A program made the position numbers and the translations under genes. The notes beneath the pieces are model-generated. The model was not told the origin of the DNA. It made no database searches and saw only the letters and a list, made by a program, of their open reading frames with translations. A DNA stretch of 64,000 nt from Streptomyces taklimakanensis (GTDB taxonomy: Bacteria; Actinomycetota; Actinomycetes; Streptomycetales; Streptomycetaceae), in contig NZ_WIXO01000001.1 in NCBI RefSeq assembly GCF_009709575.1, positions 3,288,001 through 3,352,000 of the forward strand, written 5' to 3'. Of the stretch, positions 38,007 to 47,013 are shown piece after piece (positions within the stretch are counted from its first letter, which is position 1; every line of letters starts with the position of its first letter).

Positions 38007-39734
38007 ATGTCCGAGACCGCCGCGCAGCGCCTCCTGCGGAGGGATTCGCGCACCGCGAAGGTGGCGGCCCACGAGTCCGTCGCGCTCCCGACCAGCGGGG
38101 CGGAGGCCCTGCTCCGCGCCCTCCGGTCCGGGGAGGCGGTGCTGGCCCTCTACCACCAGGGGATGACGGGTCATGCCGCGCTCACCGCGGACGCCCTGAT
38201 CCTCCTGGGCGGGATTTCGGCGTCGCGGGTGACGCGGGTACCGAAGCCCCTGGCCATCCTGCGCCCCGCGCACGGCATCCGGGACAGTGTGGACGTGTCG
38301 GTGGAGGGGCGACGCGTCGGTCTGTGGGGCTCGGAGCTCGACAAGGAGGGCGACCTCCTCCTACGGGCCGGGGAACTGGTGCCCGATCCGCTGGCCGAGG
38401 ACCCGCGCACCGCCGCGGCCGCGGCCGGTGAGAGCGCCCTCCCCACCGACGGCCAGAAGAAGGCGCTGCTGGAGGCGCTCGGGCCCGACGAGGCCGTCCG
38501 GTCCTTCTACCACGACGGTTGGAACTGCGCCGCGCTCACCGAGAACGGTCTGGTCCTCCTCCGGGGGATCACGAGGCCCGTGGCGGTCCGCGTCCCCGGG
38601 CCCCTGTGGATTCTCCGCCGCGCGCACGGCGCGTCCGGAACCGTCGAGGTCCTCGTCCACGGGAGACCGCACAAACTGCGCGGCTCGAAGCTCGACCCGA
38701 AGGGGAAGCTCCTCGAAGCCGCGGGAGAACCGTTGCCTCCCGACTCGCCTCTGCGCCTCGGTCGCGGAACCCGATCCTCCGCCTGGGTGGGTCGGCACCC
38801 CGTCCTCGTGTGCACGGTCGTGTTCGCGGTGTTCCTCGCCGGTCTGGGGGCGGTCGCCGACCAGGGTCCGGGTCCCGGCGAGAAGGAGGGAGCGGAGGCC
38901 GTGGTGGCGAGGGGCCAGGCGGAGCCCACCGGCACCTTGACCGTCCCCTCCTACCGGGGGGTTCCCCTCACCACGGCCGCTGCCAGGGCTCACCGTCATG
39001 CCTGGCGGACCGTGTCGGCGGCCGACGCCTCATCCGCCCGCCGACCGGTGAAGATCACCGAGACCGGCTGGCGGGTCTGCTTCCAGCGCCCCTCCCACGG
39101 TGAAACGGTCCATCCGTCCGGCATGGCGTTGACGCTGTACGCGGTTCCGGAGCGGGAGGAGTGCCCCAGGTGGCCGGGCGGCTCCAGCCGGGTCGTGATG
39201 CCGGACCTCGTCGGCGAGCGGTTCGGCGACGCCTCGCAGGTTCTCGGCGACCTCGATCTCGGCCGTCCGCTCCCCCTCCACGCGCACACCGGCAAGCGCC
39301 TGGACGGGGAGTCGCGGGATCCGGCCGACTGGCGGGTGTGCCGGCAGCGCCCGGAGCCGGACACCGAGGTGTCGACCACGACGGGGGTCGACCTGTGGCT
39401 GATCGGTCCCGGCAACCCCTGTGCCGAACCCAGCCCGACACCCACCCCGAAGCCGGAGCCGAAACCCAAACCGAAGCCGGAACCGCGTCCCCGGCCCTCG
39501 TACGGCATCACCACGGGAGGCAGTACCAGCGGGGGCAGTACCGGCGGGGGCTCGTCCAGCGGTACAGGCTCCACCGGCGGTGGCTCCTTTGGCGGTTCGG
39601 GAGGCAGCACCGGCGCCCGGTTCGGGCAGTACTGCTCTCCCGTGGGCGCCACCGCGACGACCGTCGACGGGCGGCCCGCGAAGTGCTTCATGGGCAAGGA
39701 CGGCCGGGCCCGGTGGGGGTACGGCTCCGGATGA
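38007..39734 (+). CDS. Membrane protein with duplicated N-terminal domain and PASTA-like repeats
   Basis: 575 residues. Two tandem copies of an approximately 110-residue cytosolic domain (LPTSGAEALLRALRSGEAVL.. and LPTDGQKKALLEALGPDEAV..) precede one membrane helix (about 260-280, HPVLVCTVVFAVFLAGLGAV). Outside are two PASTA-like segments (VPSYRGVPLTTAAARAHRHA; MPDLVGERFGDASQVLGDLD), a PKPEPKP stretch, a Gly/Ser-rich linker and a C-terminal part with two Cys. PASTA domains bind peptidoglycan or muropeptides. The N-terminal copies are 40-50% alike by eye and resemble short-PH/Bacterial PH-like or DUF domains; no kinase motif is present. Confidence 0.55.
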   Translation: MSETAAQRLLRRDSRTAKVAAHESVALPTSGAEALLRALRSGEAVLALYHQGMTGHAALTADALILLGGISASRVTRVPKPLAILRPAHGIRDSVDVSVEGRRVGLWGSELDKEGDLLLRAGELVPDPLAEDPRTAAAAAGESALPTDGQKKALLEALGPDEAVRSFYHDGWNCAALTENGLVLLRGITRPVAVRVPGPLWILRRAHGASGTVEVLVHGRPHKLRGSKLDPKGKLLEAAGEPLPPDSPLRLGRGTRSSAWVGRHPVLVCTVVFAVFLAGLGAVADQGPGPGEKEGAEAVVARGQAEPTGTLTVPSYRGVPLTTAAARAHRHAWRTVSAADASSARRPVKITETGWRVCFQRPSHGETVHPSGMALTLYAVPEREECPRWPGGSSRVVMPDLVGERFGDASQVLGDLDLGRPLPLHAHTGKRLDGESRDPADWRVCRQRPEPDTEVSTTTGVDLWLIGPGNPCAEPSPTPTPKPEPKPKPKPEPRPRPSYGITTGGSTSGGSTGGGSSSGTGSTGGGSFGGSGGSTGARFGQYCSPVGATATTVDGRPAKCFMGKDGRARWGYGSG

Positions 39735-39883
39735 CGACGGGGGCCCGGAGCCGTCGGACATCGGGCAGGACAGCGTCGGAGGAGGTCGCTCTCCAGCCCC
39801 TCCCCGTGCTGTGGGTGATCGGCGCGCTTCCCGGTACGGCGTCGGGCCGGTGGCGCGCCCCGCCCGGTGGAGCGGGTGGCGCG

Positions 39884-39917
39884 TCCCGTGCCCGTGGTCC
39901 ACGGGCACGGGACGGGT
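39884..39917. terminator. Bidirectional terminator
   Basis: CGTCCCGTGCCCGTGG and its complement form a 16-bp stem with a minimal loop, between convergent genes. Confidence 0.7.
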
Positions 39918-39962
39918 GGGGTCGGTCGGGTGGAACCGGCTGTGCCGGATACCGGGGCGCCG

Positions 39963-41387
39963 TCAGCCCTTGACGACGCCCAGCGGCACCAGACGGGCCA
40001 CCGGGCGGGCCAGGCCGGCGCCGGCGGTGGCGTCGACGACCGCGTCGACGTCCTTGTACGCCTGGGGCGTCTCCTCGGCCAGGCCGCGCCAGGTGGCCGG
40101 TCGGATGGCGATGCCCGTGGCCTCCAGGTCGCCGCGCAGTTGCTCCCCACGTACCCGGCGCAGCGCCTGGTGGCGGCTCCACACCCGTCCGGCGCCGTGA
40201 CAGGCGGAGTGGAAGGCGTCGTTCCCCTCTTTGCCCACCAGGACGTACGAGGCGGTGCCCATGGTGCCGGGGACCAGCACCGGTTGCCCGGCCCCGGCCG
40301 GCTCCTCCGGCAGGTCCGGGTGGCCGGCCGGCAGCGCCCGGGTGGCGCCCTTGCGGTGGACGCACAGCCGGCGCGGTACGCCGTCCACCTCGTGGGTCTC
40401 CAGCTTGGCCATGTTGTGGGAGATGTCGTAGACCAACTCCACCTCCGCCCCGGCCGTCGTGTCGAAAGCGCGGCGCACGGCTTCGGTGAGCAACTGCCGG
40501 TTGGCGCGGCCGTAGTTGGCGGCCGCCGCCATCGCCCTCAGATACGCCCGCCCCTCGGGGGAGTCGACGGGCGCGCAGGCCAGTTGGCGGTCGGGGAGGT
40601 CGATGCCGTAGTGGGCCGACACCCGGTCCATGACGCGGACGTGGTCGGTGCACACCTGGTGGCCCAGGCCGCGCGAGCCGGTGTGGATCATCACGCACAC
40701 CCGGCCGGGGCGCAGCCCGAACGCCTCCGCGACCGGTGCGTCGTACACCCGCTCCACGGCCTGGACCTCCAGGAAGTGGTTGCCCGAGCCCAGACTGCCC
40801 ACCTGCCGCGCTCCGCGTTCCGCGGCCCGCTCCCCGACGTCGGAGGGGTCGGCGTCCTCCAGCACGCCGCGGTCCTCGCAGAACTCCAGGTCGCGGGGTG
40901 TGCCGTGGCCGCGTTCGACGGCGTACCGGGCGCCGCCCGCCAGCAGTTCGTCCATCTCCCGGCGGCCGGACAACCGCCACAGTCCGCCGCGTCCCATGCC
41001 GCGTGGGACGGTGTCGCCGAGGACGTCCATCAGGCGCGGCAGACGGGGGGCGAGTACATCGCGGTCGGTGTCGGCGGCGAGCAGCCGCACCCCGCAGGAG
41101 ATGTCGAAGCCGACCCCGCCGGGCGAGACCACGCCGCCCGCCTCGGTGTCGGTGGCCGCCACCCCGCCGATGGGGAAGCCGTAGCCCCAGTGGATGTCGG
41201 GCATGGCGCAGGAGGCGCGGACGATGCCGGGCAGGGTGGCGACGGCCGCGACCTGTTCCAGCGCCCGGTCGCCGGACGCCTGCGGCAGCAGGTCGGCGGT
41301 CGCGTACACGATGCCGGGCACGCGCATCGCGCCACGCCGCTCGACGCGGAAGCGGAACGGGCTCTCTTCGGTCAGGACGACGTCCAC
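39963..41387 (-). CDS. rtcB: RtcB-type RNA ligase
   Basis: 474 residues, GTG start. All RtcB landmarks are present: [27 protein letters not shown] (metal-binding Asp/Cys), [56 protein letters not shown], and the guanylylated His in [12 protein letters not shown]. Joins 2',3'-cyclic phosphate and 5'-OH RNA ends with GTP and Mn2+. Last gene of an operon with archease, its activator. Confidence 0.93.
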   Translation of the reverse strand: MDVVLTEESPFRFRVERRGAMRVPGIVYATADLLPQASGDRALEQVAAVATLPGIVRASCAMPDIHWGYGFPIGGVAATDTEAGGVVSPGGVGFDISCGVRLLAADTDRDVLAPRLPRLMDVLGDTVPRGMGRGGLWRLSGRREMDELLAGGARYAVERGHGTPRDLEFCEDRGVLEDADPSDVGERAAERGARQVGSLGSGNHFLEVQAVERVYDAPVAEAFGLRPGRVCVMIHTGSRGLGHQVCTDHVRVMDRVSAHYGIDLPDRQLACAPVDSPEGRAYLRAMAAAANYGRANRQLLTEAVRRAFDTTAGAEVELVYDISHNMAKLETHEVDGVPRRLCVHRKGATRALPAGHPDLPEEPAGAGQPVLVPGTMGTASYVLVGKEGNDAFHSACHGAGRVWSRHQALRRVRGEQLRGDLEATGIAIRPATWRGLAEETPQAYKDVDAVVDATAGAGLARPVARLVPLGVVKG

Positions 41388-41460
41388 GGCTCGTCTCCGG
41401 GTTCCCTTCCGGGCGTCGCCGGCCGGGTGGGGCGGCGCGGTGCCCGGTGGTCGGCCGATG

Positions 41461-41901
41461 TCAGCCGGCCGGCACCGGTTCCGGGTCCAGGAGTTCGCGG
41501 ACGCCGTGCGGCAATTGGGCCAGGGCCCGGCCGAGCTGGCCCGGCGAGAGGTGGTCGCGCACGGCGGCGGTGACGGCGGGGGCGATCCGCGGGACCGCCT
41601 CGGTGCTGATCAGGGCCTCCTGGGCGAAGCGGTTCACGTACGCCTCGCGGTCGTACTTGATCGGCACGGCGCTGGGGACCCACCCCTCGTAGAAGGCGCC
41701 GCGCAGGAGTTCGGGGAGTTGGGCGGCGAAGTGGGCGGCGCCCTCGACGGTGAGCCGGTCGCGGAGGGTGTGCAGCCAGGTGCGCAGCACCCGGTGGGCG
41801 AGGTGCCGGTCCTCGGTTCCCAGGGCTTCCGCCACCGACTTCACCCAGGTGTTCGCCGTGTGGATGACGTGCTCGAACTCGGCCGCGTGTGTAGCGGACA
41901 T
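41461..41901 (-). CDS. DUF2267 protein
   Basis: 146 residues matching the DUF2267 pattern: N-terminal [60 protein letters not shown], and C-terminal [20 protein letters not shown]. All-helical soluble family of unknown function, resembling a duplicated RsbRD-like fold. Located between archease and rtcB, suggesting co-expression with RNA repair. Confidence 0.85.
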   Translation of the reverse strand: MSATHAAEFEHVIHTANTWVKSVAEALGTEDRHLAHRVLRTWLHTLRDRLTVEGAAHFAAQLPELLRGAFYEGWVPSAVPIKYDREAYVNRFAQEALISTEAVPRIAPAVTAAVRDHLSPGQLGRALAQLPHGVRELLDPEPVPAG

Positions 41902-42025
41902 GGCTGCTCCCCCTCCGGAAAGAGGTCGTGGGACTCCGGTCGGCCGCCCGCCGGGGCGCCGGATGTGCAGTGGAAGGATTATTCCGTTGTGTCCTGGTTT
42001 CCAGAGTATTGCGGGCCGGGTGGAC

Positions 42026-42505
42026 TCACACGTCGAGTGTCACCGAACACCGCCACCCCGCCGGCCCCCCGGCGAAGGACAGGCCGTGCAGGGTGACGGC
42101 CTTCGGCGGGGCGCCCGTGGCCGGAAGTCCGTCGGCGTCGACCATGCGCAGGACGACCCGCACGCCACCGGGCACGGGCACCGGTTCGACGGCCACCGGT
42201 GCCTCGCCGGCGACGTCGAGCCGGTAGACCACCTCGTCGAGCAGCGCCACCAGCAGGTCCTCGTCGGTCCCCGCCCGCACCTCCACCTCCCGGCGGCGGA
42301 CGGCGAGCCCGCCCGCGTCCGCGGCCGACAGGTCCAGGAACGACTTGCAGACGCCGCGCACCGCGTGCGCCAGGCACTCCTCGCGGGTCGGCGCCCACGC
42401 CTCCACCCGTACGTCGGCGGTGTGCGGGACGCCACGGTGCCCGCCGCGCGGAACGGCGCGCGGGCCGGACTCCGACCGTGGCGGCGGTGGCGGCGGTGGT
42501 GTCAT
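42026..42505 (-). CDS. Archease
   Basis: 159 residues. After a Pro-rich N terminus, residues 22-60 give GHRGVPHTADVRVEAWAPTR...FLDL, the archease signature with its metal-binding Asp, then RREVEVRAGTDEDLLVALLD and the C-terminal KAVTLHGLSF strand. Archease makes RtcB a multiple-turnover enzyme by helping the guanylylation step. Its presence one gene from rtcB supports that function. Confidence 0.88.
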   Translation of the reverse strand: MTPPPPPPPRSESGPRAVPRGGHRGVPHTADVRVEAWAPTREECLAHAVRGVCKSFLDLSAADAGGLAVRRREVEVRAGTDEDLLVALLDEVVYRLDVAGEAPVAVEPVPVPGGVRVVLRMVDADGLPATGAPPKAVTLHGLSFAGGPAGWRCSVTLDV

Positions 42506-42654
42506 GGTCGGCCTCCTCGTCCGTGCCGCGCACCGTCCATCGTCACCCCGGCGGGGTGGGGGCGCACGGTGTGCGGACCGGTGTCCGGGTGCCCCGGGTG
42601 CCCGAGCCCTCCCGGTCGCCCCGTCACCCTCGTCGCCCCTGCCGTCCTGCCGTT

Positions 42655-43308
42655 TCAGCCGTCCGAGGGGGTGCCGGGGCCGTCGGACGGTCTGCGGTAG
42701 ACCAGCAGGTACCGCCAGAACAGCAACCTGCGCAGGGTCGCTCCGGGCAGCAGCGCGGCCGCTTCCCGGCGTATTTCGGCCAGTGTCGTCTCGGGCCGTT
42801 TCACCGGAGCCCGCAGGGTGTCGGTTGGGCCGGGGCCCGGGTGGAGTCGTTCGCGGGCGGCGACCGCGAGTCGGGCCGCGGCGTTGACCGGGACGGCGGC
42901 CAGGCTCCAGGCCCGGTCCGCCGCCGACGCCTCCGAGTGGCAGCCCAGGACGGCCAGGACGCCGCCGGGCGCCAGGGCGTCCCGCAGCGTCGCCACCGTG
43001 CCGAACGGCATGTGGTGGAGGGCGGCCAGGCAGGAGACGAAGTCGTAGTGGCCGGCGGGCGGTTCGGTGCGGGTGACGTCCGCCCGGCGGTAGCGCGGCG
43101 CGGGGTGTCCGGGGCGGTTCGCCGACAGCGCGCGGGCGACCTCGATCACCTCGGTGGACGCGTCGATCGCGTCCACCTCGATGCCCCGCTCGGCGAGCCG
43201 GCGGGCGAAGCGCCCGGTCCCGCAGCCGACGTCCAGCGCGGTGCGGCAGCCCGGCGGCACCTGGCGGAGCAGTAGTCGGTGGTAGTGGTCGTTGTGGTCG
43301 AAGGGCAT
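42655..43308 (-). CDS. SAM-dependent methyltransferase
   Basis: 217 residues, class I fold: motif I ALDVGCGTGRFARRLAERG, acidic EVDAIDASTEVIEVA, motif IV FVSCLAALHHMPFGTV, post-I LRDALAPGGVLAVLG. Substrate unknown (small molecule or RNA). Heads the archease/rtcB run in the same direction, but the 150-base gap before archease leaves operon membership open. Confidence 0.85.
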   Translation of the reverse strand: MPFDHNDHYHRLLLRQVPPGCRTALDVGCGTGRFARRLAERGIEVDAIDASTEVIEVARALSANRPGHPAPRYRRADVTRTEPPAGHYDFVSCLAALHHMPFGTVATLRDALAPGGVLAVLGCHSEASAADRAWSLAAVPVNAAARLAVAARERLHPGPGPTDTLRAPVKRPETTLAEIRREAAALLPGATLRRLLFWRYLLVYRRPSDGPGTPSDG

Positions 43309-43442
43309 GGTGCCGACCCTGGCAGAGGGCGGGCCTCGGGTGGGCCGGAAGCAGTCGGGAGGCGGTCGTCCGTGGATTTCTGTCGAATTCCTGTCGAATG
43401 TGTTTCGGCCGTGGAGTGGCCGGGGAACGCACCCGTAACACC

Positions 43443-43456
43443 TGGGAGCGCTCCCA
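43443..43456 (+). promoter_or_regulatory. CebR-type operator
   Basis: Perfect 14-bp palindrome TGGGAGCGCTCCCA, the established CebR (cellobiose/cello-oligosaccharide repressor) box of Streptomyces, 34 bases before the LPMO start. Confidence 0.88.
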
Positions 43457-43489
43457 GGTCATCCCCTCACACGAAAGCGAAGAGCCGCG

Positions 43490-44158
43490 ATGAATTGTCA
43501 TGAGCGCGTCTTAAAGAGTCGGTGGTCGGCCCGCCTCCTCGCCGTCCTGGCCGCCGTGCTGCTGGGCACGCTGCCCTGGGCCGGGACCGCCTCCGCCCAC
43601 GGATCCGTCATCGACCCCGCCTCCCGCAACTACGGCTGCTGGCTCCGCTGGGGCAGCGACTTCCAGAACCCGGCCATGGCGCAGCAGGACCCCATGTGCT
43701 GGCAGGCGTGGCAGGACGACACCAACGCCATGTGGAACTGGAACGGCCTGTACCGGGAGAACGTCGGCGGCAACCACCAGGCGTTCATCCCCGACGGGCA
43801 ACTGTGCAGCGCCGGCCACACCGGGGACGGTCGCTACAAGTCCATGGACGTTCCCGGTCCGTGGAAGACCACCGACATCGACACCGACTTCACCGTCCAC
43901 CTGCGCGACCAGGCCTGGCACGGCGCCGACTACCTCCGGATCTACGTCACCCGGCAGGGCTTCGACCCCACCACCGACCGGCTCGGTTGGGGAGACCTGG
44001 AGCTGATCGAGACCACCGGCCGTTACGCCCCCACCTCGGACATCAGGGTCGATGTCAGCGCCCCCGGCCGCAGCGGCCACCACATCGTCTACACGATCTG
44101 GAAGGCCTCGCACGCCGATCAGGTCTACTACATCTGTAGTGACGTGAACTTCCGCTGA
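43490..44158 (+). CDS. Secreted lytic polysaccharide monooxygenase (AA10)
   Basis: 222 residues. Signal peptide with arginines and hydrophobic core ending ASA, so the mature protein starts HGSVIDPASRNYGCW; H37 and H144 (QAWHGADYLRIYVTRQGF) form the copper histidine brace. Cysteines C50/C70 and C106/C218 fit disulfides. Sequence closely follows S. coelicolor ScLPMO10B-type single-domain enzymes (FQNPAMA, MCWQAWQDD, NAMWNWNGLYR). No carbohydrate-binding module. Oxidatively cleaves cellulose and/or chitin. The CebR box indicates induction by cello-oligosaccharides. Confidence 0.93.
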   Translation: MNCHERVLKSRWSARLLAVLAAVLLGTLPWAGTASAHGSVIDPASRNYGCWLRWGSDFQNPAMAQQDPMCWQAWQDDTNAMWNWNGLYRENVGGNHQAFIPDGQLCSAGHTGDGRYKSMDVPGPWKTTDIDTDFTVHLRDQAWHGADYLRIYVTRQGFDPTTDRLGWGDLELIETTGRYAPTSDIRVDVSAPGRSGHHIVYTIWKASHADQVYYICSDVNFR

Positions 44159-44288
44159 GGTCCCGGTCGTGCGGGCGGGACCGCGTTCCCCCACGACCGC
44201 AGGGCGTTCGAGCCCACGGCTGTTCGCCGGCGGAACGAACGCCGACGCCCCACGAGCGAAGGAAACCGGTGTCGTCCCGGACGCGCCC

Positions 44289-44318
44289 GCCGACCCCCGG
44301 CCCCGGCGCCGGGGGTCG
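44289..44318. terminator. Bidirectional terminator
   Basis: CCGACCCCCGGC / GCCGGGGGTCGG stem between the convergent LPMO and lipoprotein genes. Confidence 0.7.
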
Positions 44319-44323
44319 GCCGC

Positions 44324-45145
44324 TCACCCCAGGCGGGTGGTGTGGGGCAGGGAGCGGTAGGCGGGGCGGGAACGGTCGGCCGGCGCGTCGCGCGGGGCGT
44401 CGGTGTCGAACAGGTGCACCATCAACGGGGTGCTCCCGGTCGGCCCCGAGGACAGGGCCCGCAACCGGTAGCGCTCGGTCCGCACGGCGCCGCGGTCCAG
44501 CCGGAAACCGCCGTCGTACAGCCAGTGGGGCGTGAAGTCGTTGGCGACCCGCAGGCCCACGTCGTGCCAGGCGCCGGCGTGCCGGCGCTCCAGCACGAAA
44601 CCCCTCTGCTCGGGCCGTTCCGCGGCGGGTGCCCCCTCCAGGACCTCCATCTGGAAGACGAGGCGCAATCCGCCGTACGCCCGCGCGGTGCCGTTGCGCA
44701 CGGTCACGGTGAACTCCCGGGCCGGTCCGCCGCGGACCAGGTCCAGCGTGCCGCCGGCGGTGGTGACGGACATCTCCAACTCCGCCGGCCTCGGGGGCGG
44801 CGGCACGGCCGGGCCGGTCTCCTTCCAGGGCGTCCGTGTGGTGCCGGACGGCACGGGCACCACGGGAGCGGTCGTCGGCGGCGTCGGTGCCGTCGAGGCC
44901 GGCGCGGACGTCGTGGGGGAGGTTGTGGTCGAGGCCGGCGCGGACGTCGTGGGGGAGGCCGTGGTCGAGGCCGGCGCGGACGCCGTGGGGGACGCCGTGG
45001 ACGGGGCGGAGGGCTTCTCGGTGGTGACCACCGTGTCGCCCGGTTCGGCGCGGTCGACGCAGCCGGTCGCCGCACCGGCCAGCAGCACTACGGCGATCGC
45101 GGGTGCGACGTGTTCCCCGACCATGGCTCTCGCACGCGTCCACAC
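44324..45145 (-). CDS. Putative lipoprotein with Thr/Ser/Pro stalk
   Basis: 273 residues. The GTG start (GGGAGG 6 bases upstream) gives a basic n-region VWTRARAMVGEHVAP, a hydrophobic core and the lipobox LLAGAATGC. Then a Thr/Ser/Pro/Ala-repeat stalk (SAPASTTTSPTTSAPAST) of about 60 residues, coded by imperfect 27-bp repeats, and a compact beta-sandwich-like domain (EFTVTVRNGTARAYGGLRLV). Probably anchored outside the membrane; ligand unknown. Confidence 0.75.
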   Translation of the reverse strand: MWTRARAMVGEHVAPAIAVVLLAGAATGCVDRAEPGDTVVTTEKPSAPSTASPTASAPASTTASPTTSAPASTTTSPTTSAPASTAPTPPTTAPVVPVPSGTTRTPWKETGPAVPPPPRPAELEMSVTTAGGTLDLVRGGPAREFTVTVRNGTARAYGGLRLVFQMEVLEGAPAAERPEQRGFVLERRHAGAWHDVGLRVANDFTPHWLYDGGFRLDRGAVRTERYRLRALSSGPTGSTPLMVHLFDTDAPRDAPADRSRPAYRSLPHTTRLG

Positions 45146-45392
45146 GGGCGGCCTCCCGGCATTCGGTTCGACAGGACGACAAGATGGCAGGTCAACGTAC
45201 CAGCGGAGGGCGGATCGTTCGGGCGACGTGGGATATCGGTTCGGCATCGGGGCCCCTGCGGCGCTCCGCTCCGGTGGCGCCCTCGTCCTCGGCGCCGGAC
45301 GCGTTCGGTGCCGGGGAGAACGGAGCCGGAACCAAGGGGAGTCGATCGGTGTCCCGTCCGATGTAGACCACCCCCCGACCCGGATTGGCAGC
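45146..45392. promoter_or_regulatory. Divergent promoter region
   Basis: 247 bases between the divergent lipoprotein and DUF6882-like genes. No clear consensus promoter or palindrome could be assigned. Confidence 0.25.
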
Positions 45393-46877
45393 ATGACCAC
45401 TCTCTCCGGCCTCTCCGATTCCTTCAGCGACGAACTGCTCGCCCTCGCCCGCCCCAACCTCGCCTGGACCGTCGAGCAGACCGACCTGTTCGACCGGCTC
45501 GTCCCGCCCGGTCCGACCCGCTGTGACCCGGACGTCCCCGAGCTGGGCCGGGCCGGCGTGGCCCTCTCCGCCCGGCTCGTCGCCCGCTTCGCCGCCGACG
45601 GCACCTGGCTGTGGGCGTGGGCCGACAGGGCCTGGGCCGACACTCCGGGCGCGGAATCCGCCCACGCGCTGCGCGCGGTCGGCGAGCGCACCGGGACACG
45701 CGAGCTGACCACGCCCCTGCTCGACCTCAACGGCTTCCCCGACCCGTGGTCGGCCGCCGACCACCTGTCGCTGGTCTGCATGGGCCTGCTCGACGGACGC
45801 GGTGTCGCGGTGGCCGCCGTGGACGGCCGGAGCCGGGCCTTCCTGGTCGTCGACGACCCCGCCGTGCCGCGTGCGAGCCCGAGGCCCGCGCGCCTGGCGC
45901 ACGCGCTGCGCGCCGGCCCGGCGCTGCTGCCCGGCCCGGCGCTGAAGGCCGTGCGGGGCTGGTTCGACCGGCACGGCGTCGAGCCGCGGTACGGACCCGA
46001 CACGGTGTGGGGCGTGCTGCCCGGCGGCGATCGGGTCGTGGTGCGGCTGGCGGGCGGTGCGGTCGCGTCGGTCGGGGTCGTCGGGCCGGACGGGGGCGCC
46101 CCGGCCTCCGCCTCCGCCCCCGAGCAGCGGCTGGTCGACCCCCGGCCCGACGCCCGGGCGCCCGGCCGGCCCTTCCCGGCCGAACTCCTGTCGGTCGTCG
46201 CCCGCGAGGTCGCCTTCTCGCTGCGCGAGACCCGGGGGATGGTGGAGTACGCGGGCCACCGGCTGGGCTTCGACGGCCGCGCGCCGTACTGGGAGCGCCC
46301 CTCCGACCGGCTGGTCTTCCCCGGCGGGAGCCTGCTCTGCCGTCCGCTGGGGCGCTACGACCCCGCGGAGCGCCGGTTCGAGTGGGCGCCCGACACCGAG
46401 GACGTCCGCGAGGCGCTGCGGCGCGCGGCCGGCGTGCCGCCGGAGGTCCACCTGCCCGAACTCTCCGGCGAACCGCTGGACCTGGCCCCGTACGCCGTTC
46501 CCGAGTCGGCGGCCGTGGCCCTGGCCCGCGCCGGGGCCCGTGCCGTCGGGCAGGTCTTCACCTCGCTCGGCGGTCACTTCCTGGCCGTGGCGGACGGCCG
46601 GCTGCCCCCGCCGGGCGTGACGCCCGAGGCGGCCGCCGAGGAGATCCGGGCGGGCGCGGACCTGCTTTGGGCCCTCACCCCGCCTCGGGACCGCCTCCGG
46701 GTGACGCGCGAGGCGGCCGGCGCCTACTTCGAACGGGCGGGCATGCGGGTCCGGCACCACGTCGAGCCGGACTTCGTCGGCGGTGTGGCGGGTCCGTACG
46801 AGGTGCGGGTGTTCCTCGCGCCCGACGGCACCGTCACGGACACCTCCTGGGGGATGGCGACCACGCCCCGGACGTGA
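45393..46877 (+). CDS. DUF6882-like duplicated protein
   Basis: 494 residues, soluble, no signal. Two related halves: the first contains LNLAWTVEQTDLFDRL-like start and GTWLWAWADRAWADTPGAES, typical of DUF6882 (a Trp-rich beta domain); the second (from about 270) has REVAFSLRETRGMVEYAGHR and FTSLGGHFLAVADGR. Function of the family is unknown; such proteins are often near toxin/immunity-type genes. The next gene starts 136 bases downstream. Confidence 0.5.
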   Translation: MTTLSGLSDSFSDELLALARPNLAWTVEQTDLFDRLVPPGPTRCDPDVPELGRAGVALSARLVARFAADGTWLWAWADRAWADTPGAESAHALRAVGERTGTRELTTPLLDLNGFPDPWSAADHLSLVCMGLLDGRGVAVAAVDGRSRAFLVVDDPAVPRASPRPARLAHALRAGPALLPGPALKAVRGWFDRHGVEPRYGPDTVWGVLPGGDRVVVRLAGGAVASVGVVGPDGGAPASASAPEQRLVDPRPDARAPGRPFPAELLSVVAREVAFSLRETRGMVEYAGHRLGFDGRAPYWERPSDRLVFPGGSLLCRPLGRYDPAERRFEWAPDTEDVREALRRAAGVPPEVHLPELSGEPLDLAPYAVPESAAVALARAGARAVGQVFTSLGGHFLAVADGRLPPPGVTPEAAAEEIRAGADLLWALTPPRDRLRVTREAAGAYFERAGMRVRHHVEPDFVGGVAGPYEVRVFLAPDGTVTDTSWGMATTPRT

Positions 46878-47013
46878 TCGTGCCGCCCCCCGCGGCGACC
46901 GGGGAGCGGGCCGCGCTCCGGCCGCCGCGGGATCGGTACAACCATCGCGGGGTCTCGTGAGTCTGTCGGTGGGACGTTATGTCATGTACGCACTACGAAC
47001 CCCGAAGGACATC

